Assembly (NCBI GenBank): GCA_009741485.1
Contig: CM019227.1
Location: 12,067,647-12,131,646, forward strand
Source of the DNA: Malurus cyaneus samueli
Lineage: Eukaryota; Chordata; Aves; Passeriformes; Maluridae
Reading direction: 5' to 3'
Length of the DNA: 64,000 bases
Shown here: positions 1-12,634 of the stretch, in pieces
How positions within the stretch are numbered: position 1 is the first letter of the stretch
Layout of the letters: each line of letters opens with the position of its first letter
The notes under the pieces: generated by a model
The model's input: the letters and a program-made list of their open reading frames with translations, nothing else
Told to the model about the DNA's origin: nothing
Databases searched by the model: none
Position numbers and translations under genes: made by a program

Positions 1-1074
1 TGAAAACACAACATGTGGTTGTGTGATTAATCAGTATCTTATCATGTATTCAGTGAGCTAACTAGATAAAGGGTACTTCTTCATTTCTGCATGCTTGGCT
101 TTTCAGCCTTAATCATCTTTTGACATCTTTGCCTGTGCCCTTTTCTGAAGCAAAAATGTGAGTGATAATTGTCAATGTGAGGATGATTTTATAAACATTT
201 ATAAGGTAAACTGTCCTATACTCACTGCTCAGTCACTGCATCCCTGTTATTCCTAAATTGTTCTTGCCTCTCCACCAATAGGCAACCAATTATTACGAAC
301 CAGGAGAATGTTTTCAGCCTCATGCTTCTAAGAAATACTTCCAAGAAAGACATTTAGTCACAGCCCTGTGTGCAGCCCCGAGTGATGGCTGCAGCAGAAA
401 TCCTGAGCAGGCTTCTCAGACTTTGACTAATTGCTGACTGCTGACTGCTCACTTTGTGAAGCTGGAGCTGAGCTACAAACACACACAGCTCTGCAGGGAT
501 ATGAATCAGAGCAGGAGCAATTAGTTAAAAAAAAATAATCAGGAGCGGTTAAAAATAAAACACGTGATATTTTTTGAACTTAATTGTTCAAAATTATGCA
601 TCTTCAATCTTTGCCCTGTATTTAGTCACTTGTAGAATGAAACATGCATCAGTTTTCTTTGTGATAATAGGCACTTGTGTCTAGAGTCTTGATTTGCACG
701 TGTTGGTTAAGGTTTGTATGTAGAAAATAGAAAATGTCATGTGAACACTTGGGGTACAGACTGTGATTTTTAGCTGCCATTATGATTATGAGGTTGAACA
801 TAGGATGTGATAAAGAGCAAAAAATAAACACCAAAATATCCATGAAAAAATCTGCATCTCTGTTGGAAAAGAGAGGATAAAGGACACAAGAAATCCATGT
901 GACAGCATAGGATCACAAAGAAAACAGAACAGCTCATCGGCAGAAGCAAAGTTAAAATCTGTTTAAATCAGCAGCTGAACCCTTTGCTGCTACCCACAAA
1001 CCCCAATTACATTAACAAGGCCCCGATGGGTTTGTTCTCTGTAGCTCAGGGAAGCCCTTTCAGAGTAATGAGGT

Positions 1075-1335
1075 GAAGTCAGGCTGCTCCAGGGCAGGCA
1101 GAGCCTGGGGATCAGGATTGGGCTGGAGGGCTGAGCTGCTGCAGGGACACAGGAGGAGCTTTGGACATTCAGCAGAGGAGCTGGGAGGATTTGGGAATGC
1201 TGGGGCAGGAGCAGCACCCCAGAGCCCCTGCCCCTATGGATGGGATGGCACCCATGGGTCCAGAGCTGGGACTGGTCCTTGGGTCAGCCCACAGCTGGAA
1301 CAGCACCCACCCCATGAACAAAACACCCTGCACTG
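1075..1335. other. GC-rich block
   Basis: A ~260-base block, clearly richer in G and C than its flanks, with many CAGG, CTGG and CAGCACCC words. Frames of 75-108 codons are open here on both strands because stop codons are rare in GC-rich DNA. None shows a domain, and they overlap one another. CpG dinucleotides are few, so it does not look like a CpG island. Confidence 0.6.
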
Positions 1336-2500
1336 TGGGAAACAAACCTGCTATTCCCAGGACAAAGAAGGGAAAAATAAAACAAACCAGAAGGCTTGAA
1401 AGCTGCAAAATATGAAAGTGTTATTTGAGACATGAACATTAATCCCTCAAGGTATTTTCCTACTTCATCTTCCTTTCCCCTGCTTTTCGTCAGACTTTCA
1501 GATGCTTTATGAAAAGGATGAAAAAAAAATCTTAAAAGTTCTATTTTGGACTGAAAACTCCTTTCTTTCTCGCTGCCCCAGGATATATTTGATTCCAATA
1601 AGCTACATGAAAAATCTATTTGGGATTTTCTGATATTCTCTCTGTCCTGACCTATTATTGTATCCTCTTTCAACACTTTGTGAGGACAGCAATGTAATAA
1701 GTGGATATTCAGAGGCTCCCTGCACACGTGGAGCTCAGACATGGCTGCAAACCAGCAAAAATCAGGCTGTTGCTGGTACTCGGGGATGAAGGCTTTTGGT
1801 CTGCTTTTTTTTTAGTTACATAAGGAGTATTCAAACAAGGATAAAAATCATTTAACAAACATCAAGACTTCAAGATTTATAGATCGAGATCTTGCCTGAT
1901 TGGGGGACAGATCAGAGAGATCAGAGGCAGCCAGAAATTCTCAACTTTTTTAAATGGAAGTTGGCAAATAAACCAACTAGAAGGTCTCCCAGCTACCTGG
2001 ATTTTCATCCCAAAGCTTTTTCTAGGCTCTTGTAGGACAATCTTGGTGTTAATTCTTTGGGGTCTTTTCCTCACAGTGTAATTCCCACAGTGCCTCTTCC
2101 CAACTGAAGGTCAGGAATTGGTTTTGTTATCTTCTGAAAGTGTTTGTCCTCAAACAAATACTCCTTGCCACCATCTCCAGTTATCATGAATAAAGATAAA
2201 TGAAGCTGGCATGAGAGTGTAAGAAAGGACAAAAGTAATAAATAATAGAATAGAAAATAAATATATTTAAGCACTGCAGTATGCGATAGGTTGGGGAGGA
2301 TACATTGCATTTTCTTAGAAAAAATGCAGCTTTCTGAAAATAGCTGGGTAGCTACTGTCATCTGATTTTTCTATGCATTTCCAAATTAAAAAATATAAAC
2401 TTTGTGTCACTTGCTACAAAAAAAAAATCCATTTTAAAATGTCTATTTGTTTATTAAAATTGACTTTTCTAGTTCATTCTGTTCTTTGAAGTCTTCAAAT

Positions 2501-2528
2501 AAAAAAAAAAAAAAAGAAAGGGGAAAAA
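2501..2528. repeat. A-rich tract
   Basis: Fifteen A residues (2501-2515) are followed by GAAAGGGGAAAAAAA. No retroposed body was recognised upstream, so this is listed as a simple A-rich repeat. Confidence 0.9.
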
Positions 2529-3104
2529 AAGATATTTATTCTCCAAAGATCAACATTTGGAATGAAAGTGCTTTACATATGGATACAAGTGTTTTGCTGC
2601 ATTTATTCTCCCAGCTAAGGGCTGGTCTGTCTGTGGCCCCTGCCCTGCATTTCCCAGTGGCAGAGTTCTGCAGAAGATCCCTTCAGATCTCTGTACAGGA
2701 AATTCCCTGAGCACACTGGAACACCACAGGAATTCTGCGTAGAAAGGTTTTAAAGTTCGCATTTTGGTATGATTCTGTTTGGCATTTTAAGCCTTTTTTT
2801 TTTTAATTTTTTTTTTAGATTTATTTGAATTCTTTGTAAGGCTAAATATTAGAGAAATCTTTATTAACATCTTGATTATCAAAGATCAGCTCATTCAGTT
2901 CTTGTATACATATAAATAATATGTATTGCATAAATATGTAAACACTCCCATTCACACAAATCCTTTCGAGAAAAGCTTTTGGGGAAATAATAGATCTGTT
3001 TAAGTTTTAACCCCTCTCAATTTTCTTTGCATTTTCATAGGCATTTGAAATGTTCCAATTTTTAAAAACCCTCTTTGAACTCACACAAGGGGATTAGCTC
3101 TTTA

Positions 3105-3185
3105 AATTGAAATCAGACATTAGGTGCATGTGAATTAATTAGCAATGGAGGGAGTACCTTTCAAAGGGAATTAATTCCTTTCGAC
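3105..3185. promoter_or_regulatory. Candidate regulatory segment with TAATTA motifs
   Basis: GTGAATTAATTAGCAATGG is followed by TTTCAAAGGGAATTAATTCC. The second contains the 12-bp perfect palindrome GGAATTAATTCC at 3167-3178, and TTCAAAG fits a TCF/LEF-type core. It could be a homeodomain-bound element; it is weakly supported. Confidence 0.2.
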
Positions 3186-3229
3186 AGAAATCAAGCTCCT
3201 TTAGAATAGGGTTGGTTGTTTTGTTTTGG

Positions 3230-3248
3230 TTTTTTTTTTTTTTTTTTT
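3230..3248. repeat. Poly(T) tract
   Basis: A run of 19 T residues is preceded by a TTGTTTTGTTTTGG stretch. It could be the tail of an old minus-strand retroposon, but no body is recognisable. Confidence 0.9.
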
Positions 3249-6200
3249 ACTCTTATAAATTTTTCTCTTTTCTGGCTCTTGCAAGCACTCAGCTATGACT
3301 TTTCCTACTCAGCACACCCCAGTGGGGCAAGAAAGTCCTTCACAGAGAGCCTTGACAATTTATTACACTATACCAACCCAACTCCTGTTTGCAGAGAGGT
3401 TCCACATCTCCTTGACAGAGTCCCACAATTTTGAAAAATGGGGCTTGGTCTCTATACAGATTTTAGCCTATATTTTGAAGAAAACATTATGGCTCAATGC
3501 ACTTTGAAAACCCCCTTATTTCTAAAATTTGCAATAAAGATTGATGTCTTATGAGTTCAGTTAAAAACCAATTATTTTATTGTCACATATTCAGTAGTCA
3601 GTATATAATCACTTGGAAAGTGAAGTATTTTAGGGAAAGGGAGTCACAGAACGTGCAGGCACTAACTGCTGAGAATTTAATTATTAACAGGCTTGATCTG
3701 TAACTTGCATGATTCAAAAACCTTTCTCCTTTCCCTCAAAACACCAAGTTTGGCTTCCACCGAGAATACAGCCCTAAGAATATGTCCCACTTTTCCTTTT
3801 CCCTCAACAACCCACAGAGATTCATTGACCAGTGTGTAGGGCTCTGCCTTCCATGTACTTTTTATCCATTCCACACTTCTGCTTTCACTTTGGAGAGCTG
3901 CAGGAAAGCAGTTTATCCAGACAGTGACATAATAGTCTATCCAGACTGGTCATAATAGCTCCTGCTAATTTACATTAAAATGCACATATGTATTTTTAAT
4001 TACTTTTGACTAATCTCTCATGTCCTCAAATATTATTCTTATTTTTATTATTCATTTAGATATAAAATATTAATGGACTTTAAGTCACAAAGTGGCTGTA
4101 CTCAGAGCATCTGTTCTCAGGTAAGGGATGACAGTAGGAAAAAAAATGTTAGTTTTAATTTACTGAGCCTGAAGGGGTTTAGGGGTTAAAGCAAGCATTT
4201 TAAACTCAGTTAGAGACAGAAGTTTCAGGATCCATGACCCCACAGGCACCTTTCCAACTGCGAGCAAACCCAGATGTAAGGCAGGTCCATCATGAGCATG
4301 GACAGACTATTCCACTGTCTCTGGGCTCCTGACACAACAGTGGACCAGGCAGGCTTGAAAACATGTGAGCCCTCCCTCCAAAATCCCACAGGAGGAATGA
4401 AAACTTGTGCCAGTCACAAAGCTCTTTGGAAAGAAAGCATGAAAATGTTCCAAAAAACCCTTCAGGCCCAATGAAAAATTTACATTAAAAATACTGATAA
4501 AAGAAAAGGCATTTGGGTGGCGAGTTTGCCAGATAAACAAAACTGTTGAGGAAGATGACATGGCATTATCACCAAAGTTCTAAAGTTGGAGTGTAAGTGA
4601 AAATAATCTGACCTGCTTTCTCTTGGCCCTGTTCTTTAAAGTTTGCTTATCACTGAGAGGTTCCTGGTTTGAGAGAAAGCCCTGTTTTGACACTTCATCC
4701 TAGATTAATGTTGCTTTGCCAGTCAGTCATATTGTTTCTATGACAGGCTATGATAAAATGTGTTGGGAGGACATGAATTTTTAAAATAGAGGCAGACAAA
4801 CATCTCCCAGAACCAGACCCCTTCAAATTCTGAGGAATCCTGAATACTGAGAAACTTGACTCTTTCTGAGAGGTATGACTTATGCTGGTTTTGCTGATAC
4901 GGGATTTAGAAGCCTAAGTGTGATTTGTGGCAGATGTGGGTCCCTGCTATGGTTCAGTAGAAGTTATTTAATGCCCTCAGCCTCGGTGCCTCCCCTGATG
5001 GAAGGGAACCCTCACTCAGGCAACTTCAGAAACTGCACGGAGATAAATGAGGATGCAAACCAAACAGCTTCATACACAGCTTTGCCCTGATTTGGTAGCA
5101 TTGCTTTTGACCTAAATAGACAAATATTTCAAAATCTGGTGTTGTAGAGCAGATAATGCTAAGCTGTCTTGGTAATGGTGTTTTGTGGGAGCACACCTAA
5201 CCCGTGCCATGGATAACCTGCCTTGGTGTATTGGGAGCATTGCAGAGTGCTCTATGTCAGAACAGGACCCTGCATTACAGACAAGGCATTTTTTCTTATG
5301 TGAAAGCAGCAATCAACCTCCGGGATGTGGTGAAAGATCCACAACCCCAGAACAAAACAGATTAAGGTAAAGGGGTAACAGCTATACAGCCTTGAACAAG
5401 TGAGGGTTGAGTGCAAGTACCGTTTTTTATTATCCAGATTAATATTGTGGAGAGCAAGGTCAGTAAATGCTTTTCCACAGTGGAAGGATTCCATGGACAT
5501 CGCTTTAAGGACAGCTGGTGACAGGAACGCCACCAATCTCAGAGGATCCCTACTGATTAAAAATTCAAACAAAAATTTGAAGCAGAAGAAGGAAGCACTG
5601 AAAAGTTATAGCATTTAGACAAAAAAAAGAGACATTCAGGAAAAGTTGGTGCACTGCTTAATTCAGGGACAGCGAATCCACTCATGCTTATAACAAGAGA
5701 AGATGTTCAAGAAGGAATGGATAAAATAGGACTATGAGCACAAATGGATAAAAGTAAAAGGGAAATTAAGAAATAATGGTGATGGACCCACTGACCTTTC
5801 CTATTCCAGTAATTACAGTTATTATGTTCCTAAGTTATGCAATTCTCTCATGGTTGTGGCTTGGATTCTATGAATAGGACCCTTAGTGTTAAAGTAAATC
5901 AGAACTTGAACTATTTTTGGTTCTAAGCTAATAATTAAACAAACTAAAATAACCCCCCAACACTCTGCATTCAAATCCTGCCCCCATGCTTGAATAATGG
6001 AATGAGATGTAAGCTGCCAAAAATGGAGATACCCAGACATGAAGCTGCTACTTTGTGCTAAAATCTTCCCCTTGTCTGTATATACCTCAGCAGGGGGGGT
6101 AATGATTCAGCCCTGGTATTTATTTAAGAACAAAGCCAAGGTTTCAAAAATTAGTTAGACCTCAGGAAAAAAAAATCCAAAGAATGGCACTAGATCAATT

Positions 6201-7458
6201 TAAAATAAGATTTTTTTTAGCATAAATTTTGTAGGGTGTTTTTCCTATTTATATTTTTAATCTTTAGGATATACTTCTGTAAAACTTTCAGTCACTTGAT
6301 ATAAGACCTAAACGTCTGTGCAACTGATCCCTCCTTTTCCTCATTCCTCTTTAGATGAGTTTCTTCTGGACAAATCCTGGAATTCTAATATAAGTGCAAT
6401 TTCAGAAAATGAAGCTTTAGAGCTGAGATTTTTAGAGGCATTTAGGCACCAAAACATGAAGCCCAACATCTAGTGTGATTTTCTGCCTCTCTGGGCACTT
6501 TGATGCCTTTAAAAACCTGTCCATGCTGCCTGCTTGCTCCTATCAGGGATGTTACAGCCACAGTGGAAAGACAAGGGCATGTCAGACCAAGCCAAGTAAT
6601 TCCTGATACAAAAGTGTGAGCAGCACCAGGCAGTATCTGCATTCAGCAGAAGGTTAAAATACGGGGACAGTAATCTGTCTTCTGAATTCCAGTCAGTTTT
6701 TGGAAGCAGGCTGCGTCAGAGGCCCGCTGTGAGCACAACCAGGGTGGGCAGAGGGGCAGAACAGCACCTCTGGCACCACGTGGGGAAGCACCAAGGCACC
6801 AGGCAGGATCAGGAGGGTGGGAGGGACAGCACTCAGGTGGAAAGGATAAATTCAGATGTTTTAGTTGAAGACAGGACAGATGGGCAGGTAGCTCTCCTCT
6901 CAGCTGTACCTCTCCTGCTCAGCTTGCTGCCTGTCTCTGCTACACACAACAGACAGCTGAGAACACTTTTGTGCACACACTTCATTCCTGAGTGGATCAC
7001 TTATTATTCTTTCTTGACACTGTTTAATGCATCCTGGGATTAGGGTACATAATGCAAAATTCATTTTAAATAACAATAAAGTTAATTAGCGATTTTAATC
7101 TGTATCATAGTGCTGCAACTCCAGCTTTATTTCAGCCTCGTAGAAAGCTGTAGGTTTCCCATTGCACCATTCCCACCTCAAACATATGGCAAGGTGCCTG
7201 AGGCCAAGACTTTACTGGGAGAAGGATTAATTGCCAAAGGGGCACTTTGAACAGATAAAAAATATGGTCTCTGCTGAGTCATGTGTAACACACAAACAAC
7301 CTATTTTTCTTACTATAGCATCTTTTTACTATTATTATAAATTCTTCCTGCTGCATAAAACGGTTTTGAAATCAATGGTGCAGAAGCTCTATTCATTTCA
7401 ATGGGAATGAGTAAAAGATTGAAAACAGTATGTAGGGTAATAGCTGCTCACTGAAGGG

Positions 7459-7474
7459 TGGAAGGATCCTTCCA
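7459..7474. repeat. 16-bp perfect palindrome
   Basis: TGGAAGGATCCTTCCA reads the same on both strands and is centred on a BamHI-type GGATCC. A further GAAGGAAG follows. It may form a small cruciform or be a dimeric binding site (TTCC cores as used by ETS or STAT-type factors). No function is shown by the sequence. Confidence 0.8.
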
Positions 7475-10373
7475 TTGAAGGAAGATTATCCCACGAGATC
7501 CATCAGTACCACCATTAGGTTTTCAAGCCAAGTTCTTATTATACACATTCCTTGATATATATTGATGTATACATTCCTTGTAACTGTAACACAGGTTCTC
7601 ACTGAGTTTCTCCAAAGGCTTTTCTTTGACACAACCAGCTGTTATTTGATATTTGCTTTTACCAGTTATTTGCAAATGGAGTTCAGATTCCTGCAGAAGA
7701 TCCCAGACCTGATCTCCCACCAATCTTTCTCCCTTCCTATCAGCAAATACAGCACTTGCTAAAAGCACAACAGATGCTTTGTCTGTAGAAATTGGATTAG
7801 TTAAGGGAATTGACAGTCTGGAGAAATTCCATGTTGACAGAGCTTTTTAGTTTCACATGAATGACAGGGTCTGTGGAACAGGGCTTGTGCATTTAGGTGA
7901 GCTGAGAGAAAGAGAGAAAATGGAATGAGTGCTTCATATCTCCTGTTTCTATGCAGTTTAAAAGCATTTTCACTGTTTTGAGAATCCTTATGACCCATAC
8001 GCAGAACTCCTTTTGGCATCAAGTTTAAAATGCAAACAATATGCTGTACAGTGTTCATCACTATTACGCAAAATCCTACTGAAAAGCAGCAAACCTTCCA
8101 TTAATTTCAATTACAGTTTTCCATTTACTACCAATCATTTTGAAAGCCACTGTGCCAAGGTGTCTTGTACAGTCACAGAGGCTGGCAATTATATAATGTT
8201 ACACATTAAACCCATTTCATCAAATACATGGAGTCCTTCAGGTGAAAGAGGCACAGATAGTCTGTGGGACAGATTGAAACAGCAATTGTGAAAGCACCAT
8301 GCTCATCTGAAGTACCACAGTTAATTTTGTAAAGTTCTTCCAGTGTTGTTGGAATATGTGCTCCAAAATCCAGGAAGATAAACTCATCTCCACTGGTAAC
8401 CATCTCACACCATGTAAGTCTTTATTGCTTTGATTTTAGCTTACCTAGATGGCACAAAGCACTGCATTCCTGAGAATTCTGTTTGGAAATCAAGCAGTAC
8501 ATCAAAAACGACGGCTTTAACATTTTTTTTTTTAAAGTTGAATGCAAATTGCATTGCAATGACAATCTGCACAGAAATTTCAAGCCAGCATGACATATTC
8601 CAGCTATGATATTATTCTCCTTCCACTGTCACAAGAGATACTGCATAATATAATGCCATATTAACTGACTCCTTAGTACAGCAGCATTTACAATGGGTGG
8701 CACTGTAAAAAAAAAAAAGGTTGCAAACTTTACACCATGGCATTTTCAAATTGACAGAAGTGATGATTTAAAAGAACTGTTACAAATATTACAGCTGTCC
8801 AAAGACGTCCCAGGCAGCGAAACATTAATACTGGGAGATTGTTTATCTGGATAAAGCTTGACATTAACTTCCTTTGGCTGAAAAAACAAAAATCTCTTGA
8901 GATGCATTTCTTCAAACCAGGATCCAGACTTTCCAAAGAGCTCAGCATTTACCTAGACTTTCAAACAAACTAACCAGGTACTAAGAAGGACTCATTGAGG
9001 AAAATGTAGATTGGTAGCAAAACAAGATAAGATGCCTCTCCTCAAAAGACCCTTTAGTCTGCACTAGGAAAACTTAGAAACAGAACAGAAAAAGAACAGA
9101 AGTAAAGAGGATCAGACCTTTGTGAAAAAAATGTTCAACTCATTGTTTTCCAGGTTCGGTTGGATTCAAAGCACATTTTGGTATCGCAGGTGAACAGCAC
9201 TGTGCAGCTGCTAAGCACTCTGCTATGAACATTAGGCCTTGATTTCTCTTTTCTGAACAGTCAAATAAAAACAAAAGCAGTAAAGGTTGGCAAAACCCTG
9301 TCATGTGTCACAAGTGAGATTTTTCCATCATTTTCTAGTTTTGCCAGCTCTGATTGTGGAACACCATGGGAGATGAAAGGAGAGGCAAGAATTAAAAGAG
9401 GCAGCAGTTCTGCCAAGAACAGTAAGCCCACCTATGTTTGGGGAAAGTAGGATAATATTCCAATTATACCCATTTATTTTCTAACTGAACATTACACTGA
9501 GTGTGAGGGAGTTTAGCTCAGGTGCACACAGCAGGTGTAATCTCATTCCAAAACTTACAGCTCCAGAAAATAACCATGACCACCACTTCAAGACATTCTT
9601 CCCATCTTTTCCTTACTCCTATAGGCCATCTCTGTATCGTTGTCAAAGAACCACATAAATTAAGCAGATGAAGCCTTTGCCTTTAATAATACATTCAGCT
9701 GTTCTGTAAGAGTGCATGGGTAGTCAGAGGAAAACAGCTGGGAATGGTCAGTTCTTGCAAATACAGAATTCATCAAGACAGCAGCTTCATTTTCCAGAAG
9801 ATTTGTCAGGACTCTGCACTGCTCTGTGTCAGAGACGTCCCAGGATAGAGCAGAGCTTTGAGAAGATGCCAACATATCAAAGGAGCTTAGAAACAAGAAA
9901 TCAAAACTTTACAATAGCTGTAGCACAGTGGTTCCTGTGCAACAAATAAGTAATTAAAAAATTGAAGGCAGCATTTCCCAAGCCATGGGAGCTGATCAGC
10001 TCCTTTTCTTCCCTTAGAGATGGAAGAGGTCCAAGAAGGAGCATGTGTATTCCTTCCACATTCTACACTGGAGCATCATATTTGAAATTCGGAGGGTGGG
10101 AAAGAGGAATGGATTTATTCTAGAAAGAGGCATTGGAGAAAAATACCTTGGGGAAGTTCAGTGTCTTTGTTTGAGTACAATAACCACATCACCTTTTTCA
10201 GTGTAATGACCAACATGTGATCAAACCTCCTGCTTTGTCCTCTGTCTCCCATTCAAATGAACAACCTCCACCCCACCAAGAGAGCTTGGACAGGAGCTGC
10301 CCCTGAGCTGCTGAACTGCACAGAACTGCAAGACTGGTTCAGCCAAGGCTCCAAAAGCAGAGCCCAAATTCCT

Positions 10374-10455
10374 AGAATCACAGAGCGGGTCAGGTTGGGA
10401 TGGACCACAGTGGATCATCTGGTCCCACCTGCTCGAGCAGGGGCAGGAAATCAGG
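10374..10455 (-). mobile_element. CR1 LINE 3'-end fragment
   Basis: The + strand starts AGAATCACAGAGCGGGT, continues with GGTTGGGATGGACC, then GGATCATCTGGTCCCACCTG and a GAGCAGGGGCAGG segment. This is the usual reverse-complement order of an avian CR1 3' end, so the element lies on the minus strand with its 3' terminus at the low coordinate. About 80 bases survive, with no coding capacity. The subfamily cannot be assigned by eye. Confidence 0.8.
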
Positions 10456-12435
10456 TACATAAAAGTGTGACTTGAAATTACCTCTTAATTTTAAAAGGAA
10501 AATGCTTCAACTACCAATGAGAACATAATCTGCACTGGGAAATCAGTGATGTGATTGATTTTTGTTCCTATCTGATGATAAGATTTTATTTTCAACGCAT
10601 ACTGTATTTATCCTATAGGACTTCTACAGGATTTAATATTATTGCTTATTCAGCTGCAGCAAGTGGTGGCAAAAGATTTATTTCTCTCATACCACTTAAA
10701 GAACCTTAATCATTTCTGCAACATGAGCTGAGTTGGCCATACCATGGAAACTCATAATGGAGAAGTATCAGCAGAGTTTATTGTACATGGTGTGACGACA
10801 GCTGAAGTTAAACCAGAATGGTCTGAGCTGGTCCTGGGACTTTGAAATGAAGCTGGCCACCACAGGACATGGATATTCATGCCCTTTGAAAACTAGCTGG
10901 TATTGCTCTCTTAAATGTCTTCTACTCAAAAAAAAAACCCAACATTTTCTGGGAGGAGATCAAAACGTTGCCACAAAATGATGAACAGTTGAATTGATGG
11001 CATTTTTCCCAGAGAGTGTGATTATTCATGGATTTGTCCAAGCAAAGGACAAATAAATTATTTCCAAAATCTCAGTAAAAAATTGTCCGATCAGAAATCT
11101 CAGGATTCAGTTTTTCCTTTATAAATGACACATTTTAAAATGAGAAGCAAAACTCTATTTGTCAAAATCTGAGTGACTGCACTTAAAATGTTTAAAAAAT
11201 GTAAAAATGTGGAGGCAATATAGCTAATGAACCATGCAAAAGCATTTGACAGATCTCAGTTACTTACTGCTGTTTCTTTTGAAGAAAAAAAGAGAGGTGT
11301 TGTCAGGACTCATATACTTGAATAATAGTTGTATTTGTATAGATTTCCTTTTGCATTTCTCAAGCTGTGTCTTATTTTTAAACCTAATGTTATAGAAAAA
11401 TGATCAGATTTCCTGGGTTTATGTCAAATTAGATACCATGGAGAAAACCACTGATTGGACATTACTTCATATAAATAATGTGGCCAACTCATCCCATGCA
11501 CTGCAGAGTATTTATATGAAAAGTTACCCCCAGAATTGTGAGTTCCACATCAGAGCTTTTAAGAGGTTGGGCCATTTTTCTTTAAAATACAATACTGTCT
11601 GAGGTACTTGTTCAAAATGTTCCTGAATAAGAAAAATGGGGCAAAATCAAGATTTTGCCCAAGTAGATTTAAAGCAATGGTATAAGAAAATGAGTAGGAG
11701 TGTTCCTGGACAAAATCCACCAAGGAAATGAACAACAAATCCCACTTTTATAAAATTATTTGCAACTACAGTTTATAACACTTGGGATAGGAATAATACA
11801 AGATCACTATCATGGGCAAATGCTGCAGCTCAACAATTACACAAAACATTTTTGCTCTTAGTTCTTTAGGATTTTAACTGGAACGGGAATGTTTTTGTTG
11901 ATCATGAACAAGACAGAACTAAACTGCATGAAACACATACATTCATTAAAACTTCATGGAAACATTGCAGAAAGCAGAGCAAATACCCATGGAAAGACGG
12001 CAGCTGCAGTAAAACTGTGAAGTCCACCAAATGCAAGTCCTGAGGTTCATATTACTGATTCACCCCCAAACTTTGAGTGCTAGGATCACACATGAGGATA
12101 CTCCATGACATAACTGCCCTCTGAGAGTCTCTGAAGGAATTACTGTAGATTTGCTGGACCGATACGCACGTCACTGTTACAGTTCTTTAATTTCCCAAGT
12201 GAGCTCGAGCAGAGTGTTCTTATTTGAATAACACTGACAACTTGGAGCTCGAAAAGCTTGATCCTGCAGTGATTTACCTGGGAAGCTCAGTTAAAGAGTG
12301 ATGGAAATTTACAGTCAAAACAGTGCTGCACCCAGTTCTGATAGATCCTGAAGGTGTATTGCCTTGTGCTAGGGGCTCAGATTTGATAAAAAAGGGAAGT
12401 GTGCTCACAGGCCAATTCGTATTCAGGTCAGTGAT

Positions 12436-12634
12436 TAGAATTACAGAGTAGCTCAGGTTAGAATGACCTTGAGAGCTCTAACCCTGTGCTCAAAGCAGGG
12501 TGAACTTGAATCCCATTGCTCAAGACCTTGTCTAGTCAAATTCTGAGCTGCCTCCAACGATGGAGATTCCACAGTTTCTCTGGGAATCTTCTTACGCTGC
12601 ATTTTGCAGCCAGGCCTGTGGTGCTTCCTGAACA
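12436..12634 (-). mobile_element. CR1 LINE 3'-end fragment, diverged
   Basis: In the + direction the fragment shows AGAATTACAGAGTAGCTCAG, a GACCTTGAGAGCTC segment, GTGCTCAAAGCAGGG, then CAAGACCTTGTCTAG, GATGGAGATTCCACAG and TTCTCTGGGAATCTTC. These follow the order of an antisense CR1 3' region. It is more diverged than the copy at 36.2 kb and contains small indels. The right edge is uncertain by a few tens of bases. Confidence 0.8.

Larger units (their letters stand above)
1336..10373. other. Intronic stretch, no gene seen
   Basis: Apart from the A/T tracts, the palindrome at 7459 and the candidate segment at 3.1 kb, this is unremarkable AT-rich DNA. The longest open frame is 152 codons (minus, 1284-1742), which includes part of the GC-rich block and has no domain. 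No RNA gene was recognised. Confidence 0.6.
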
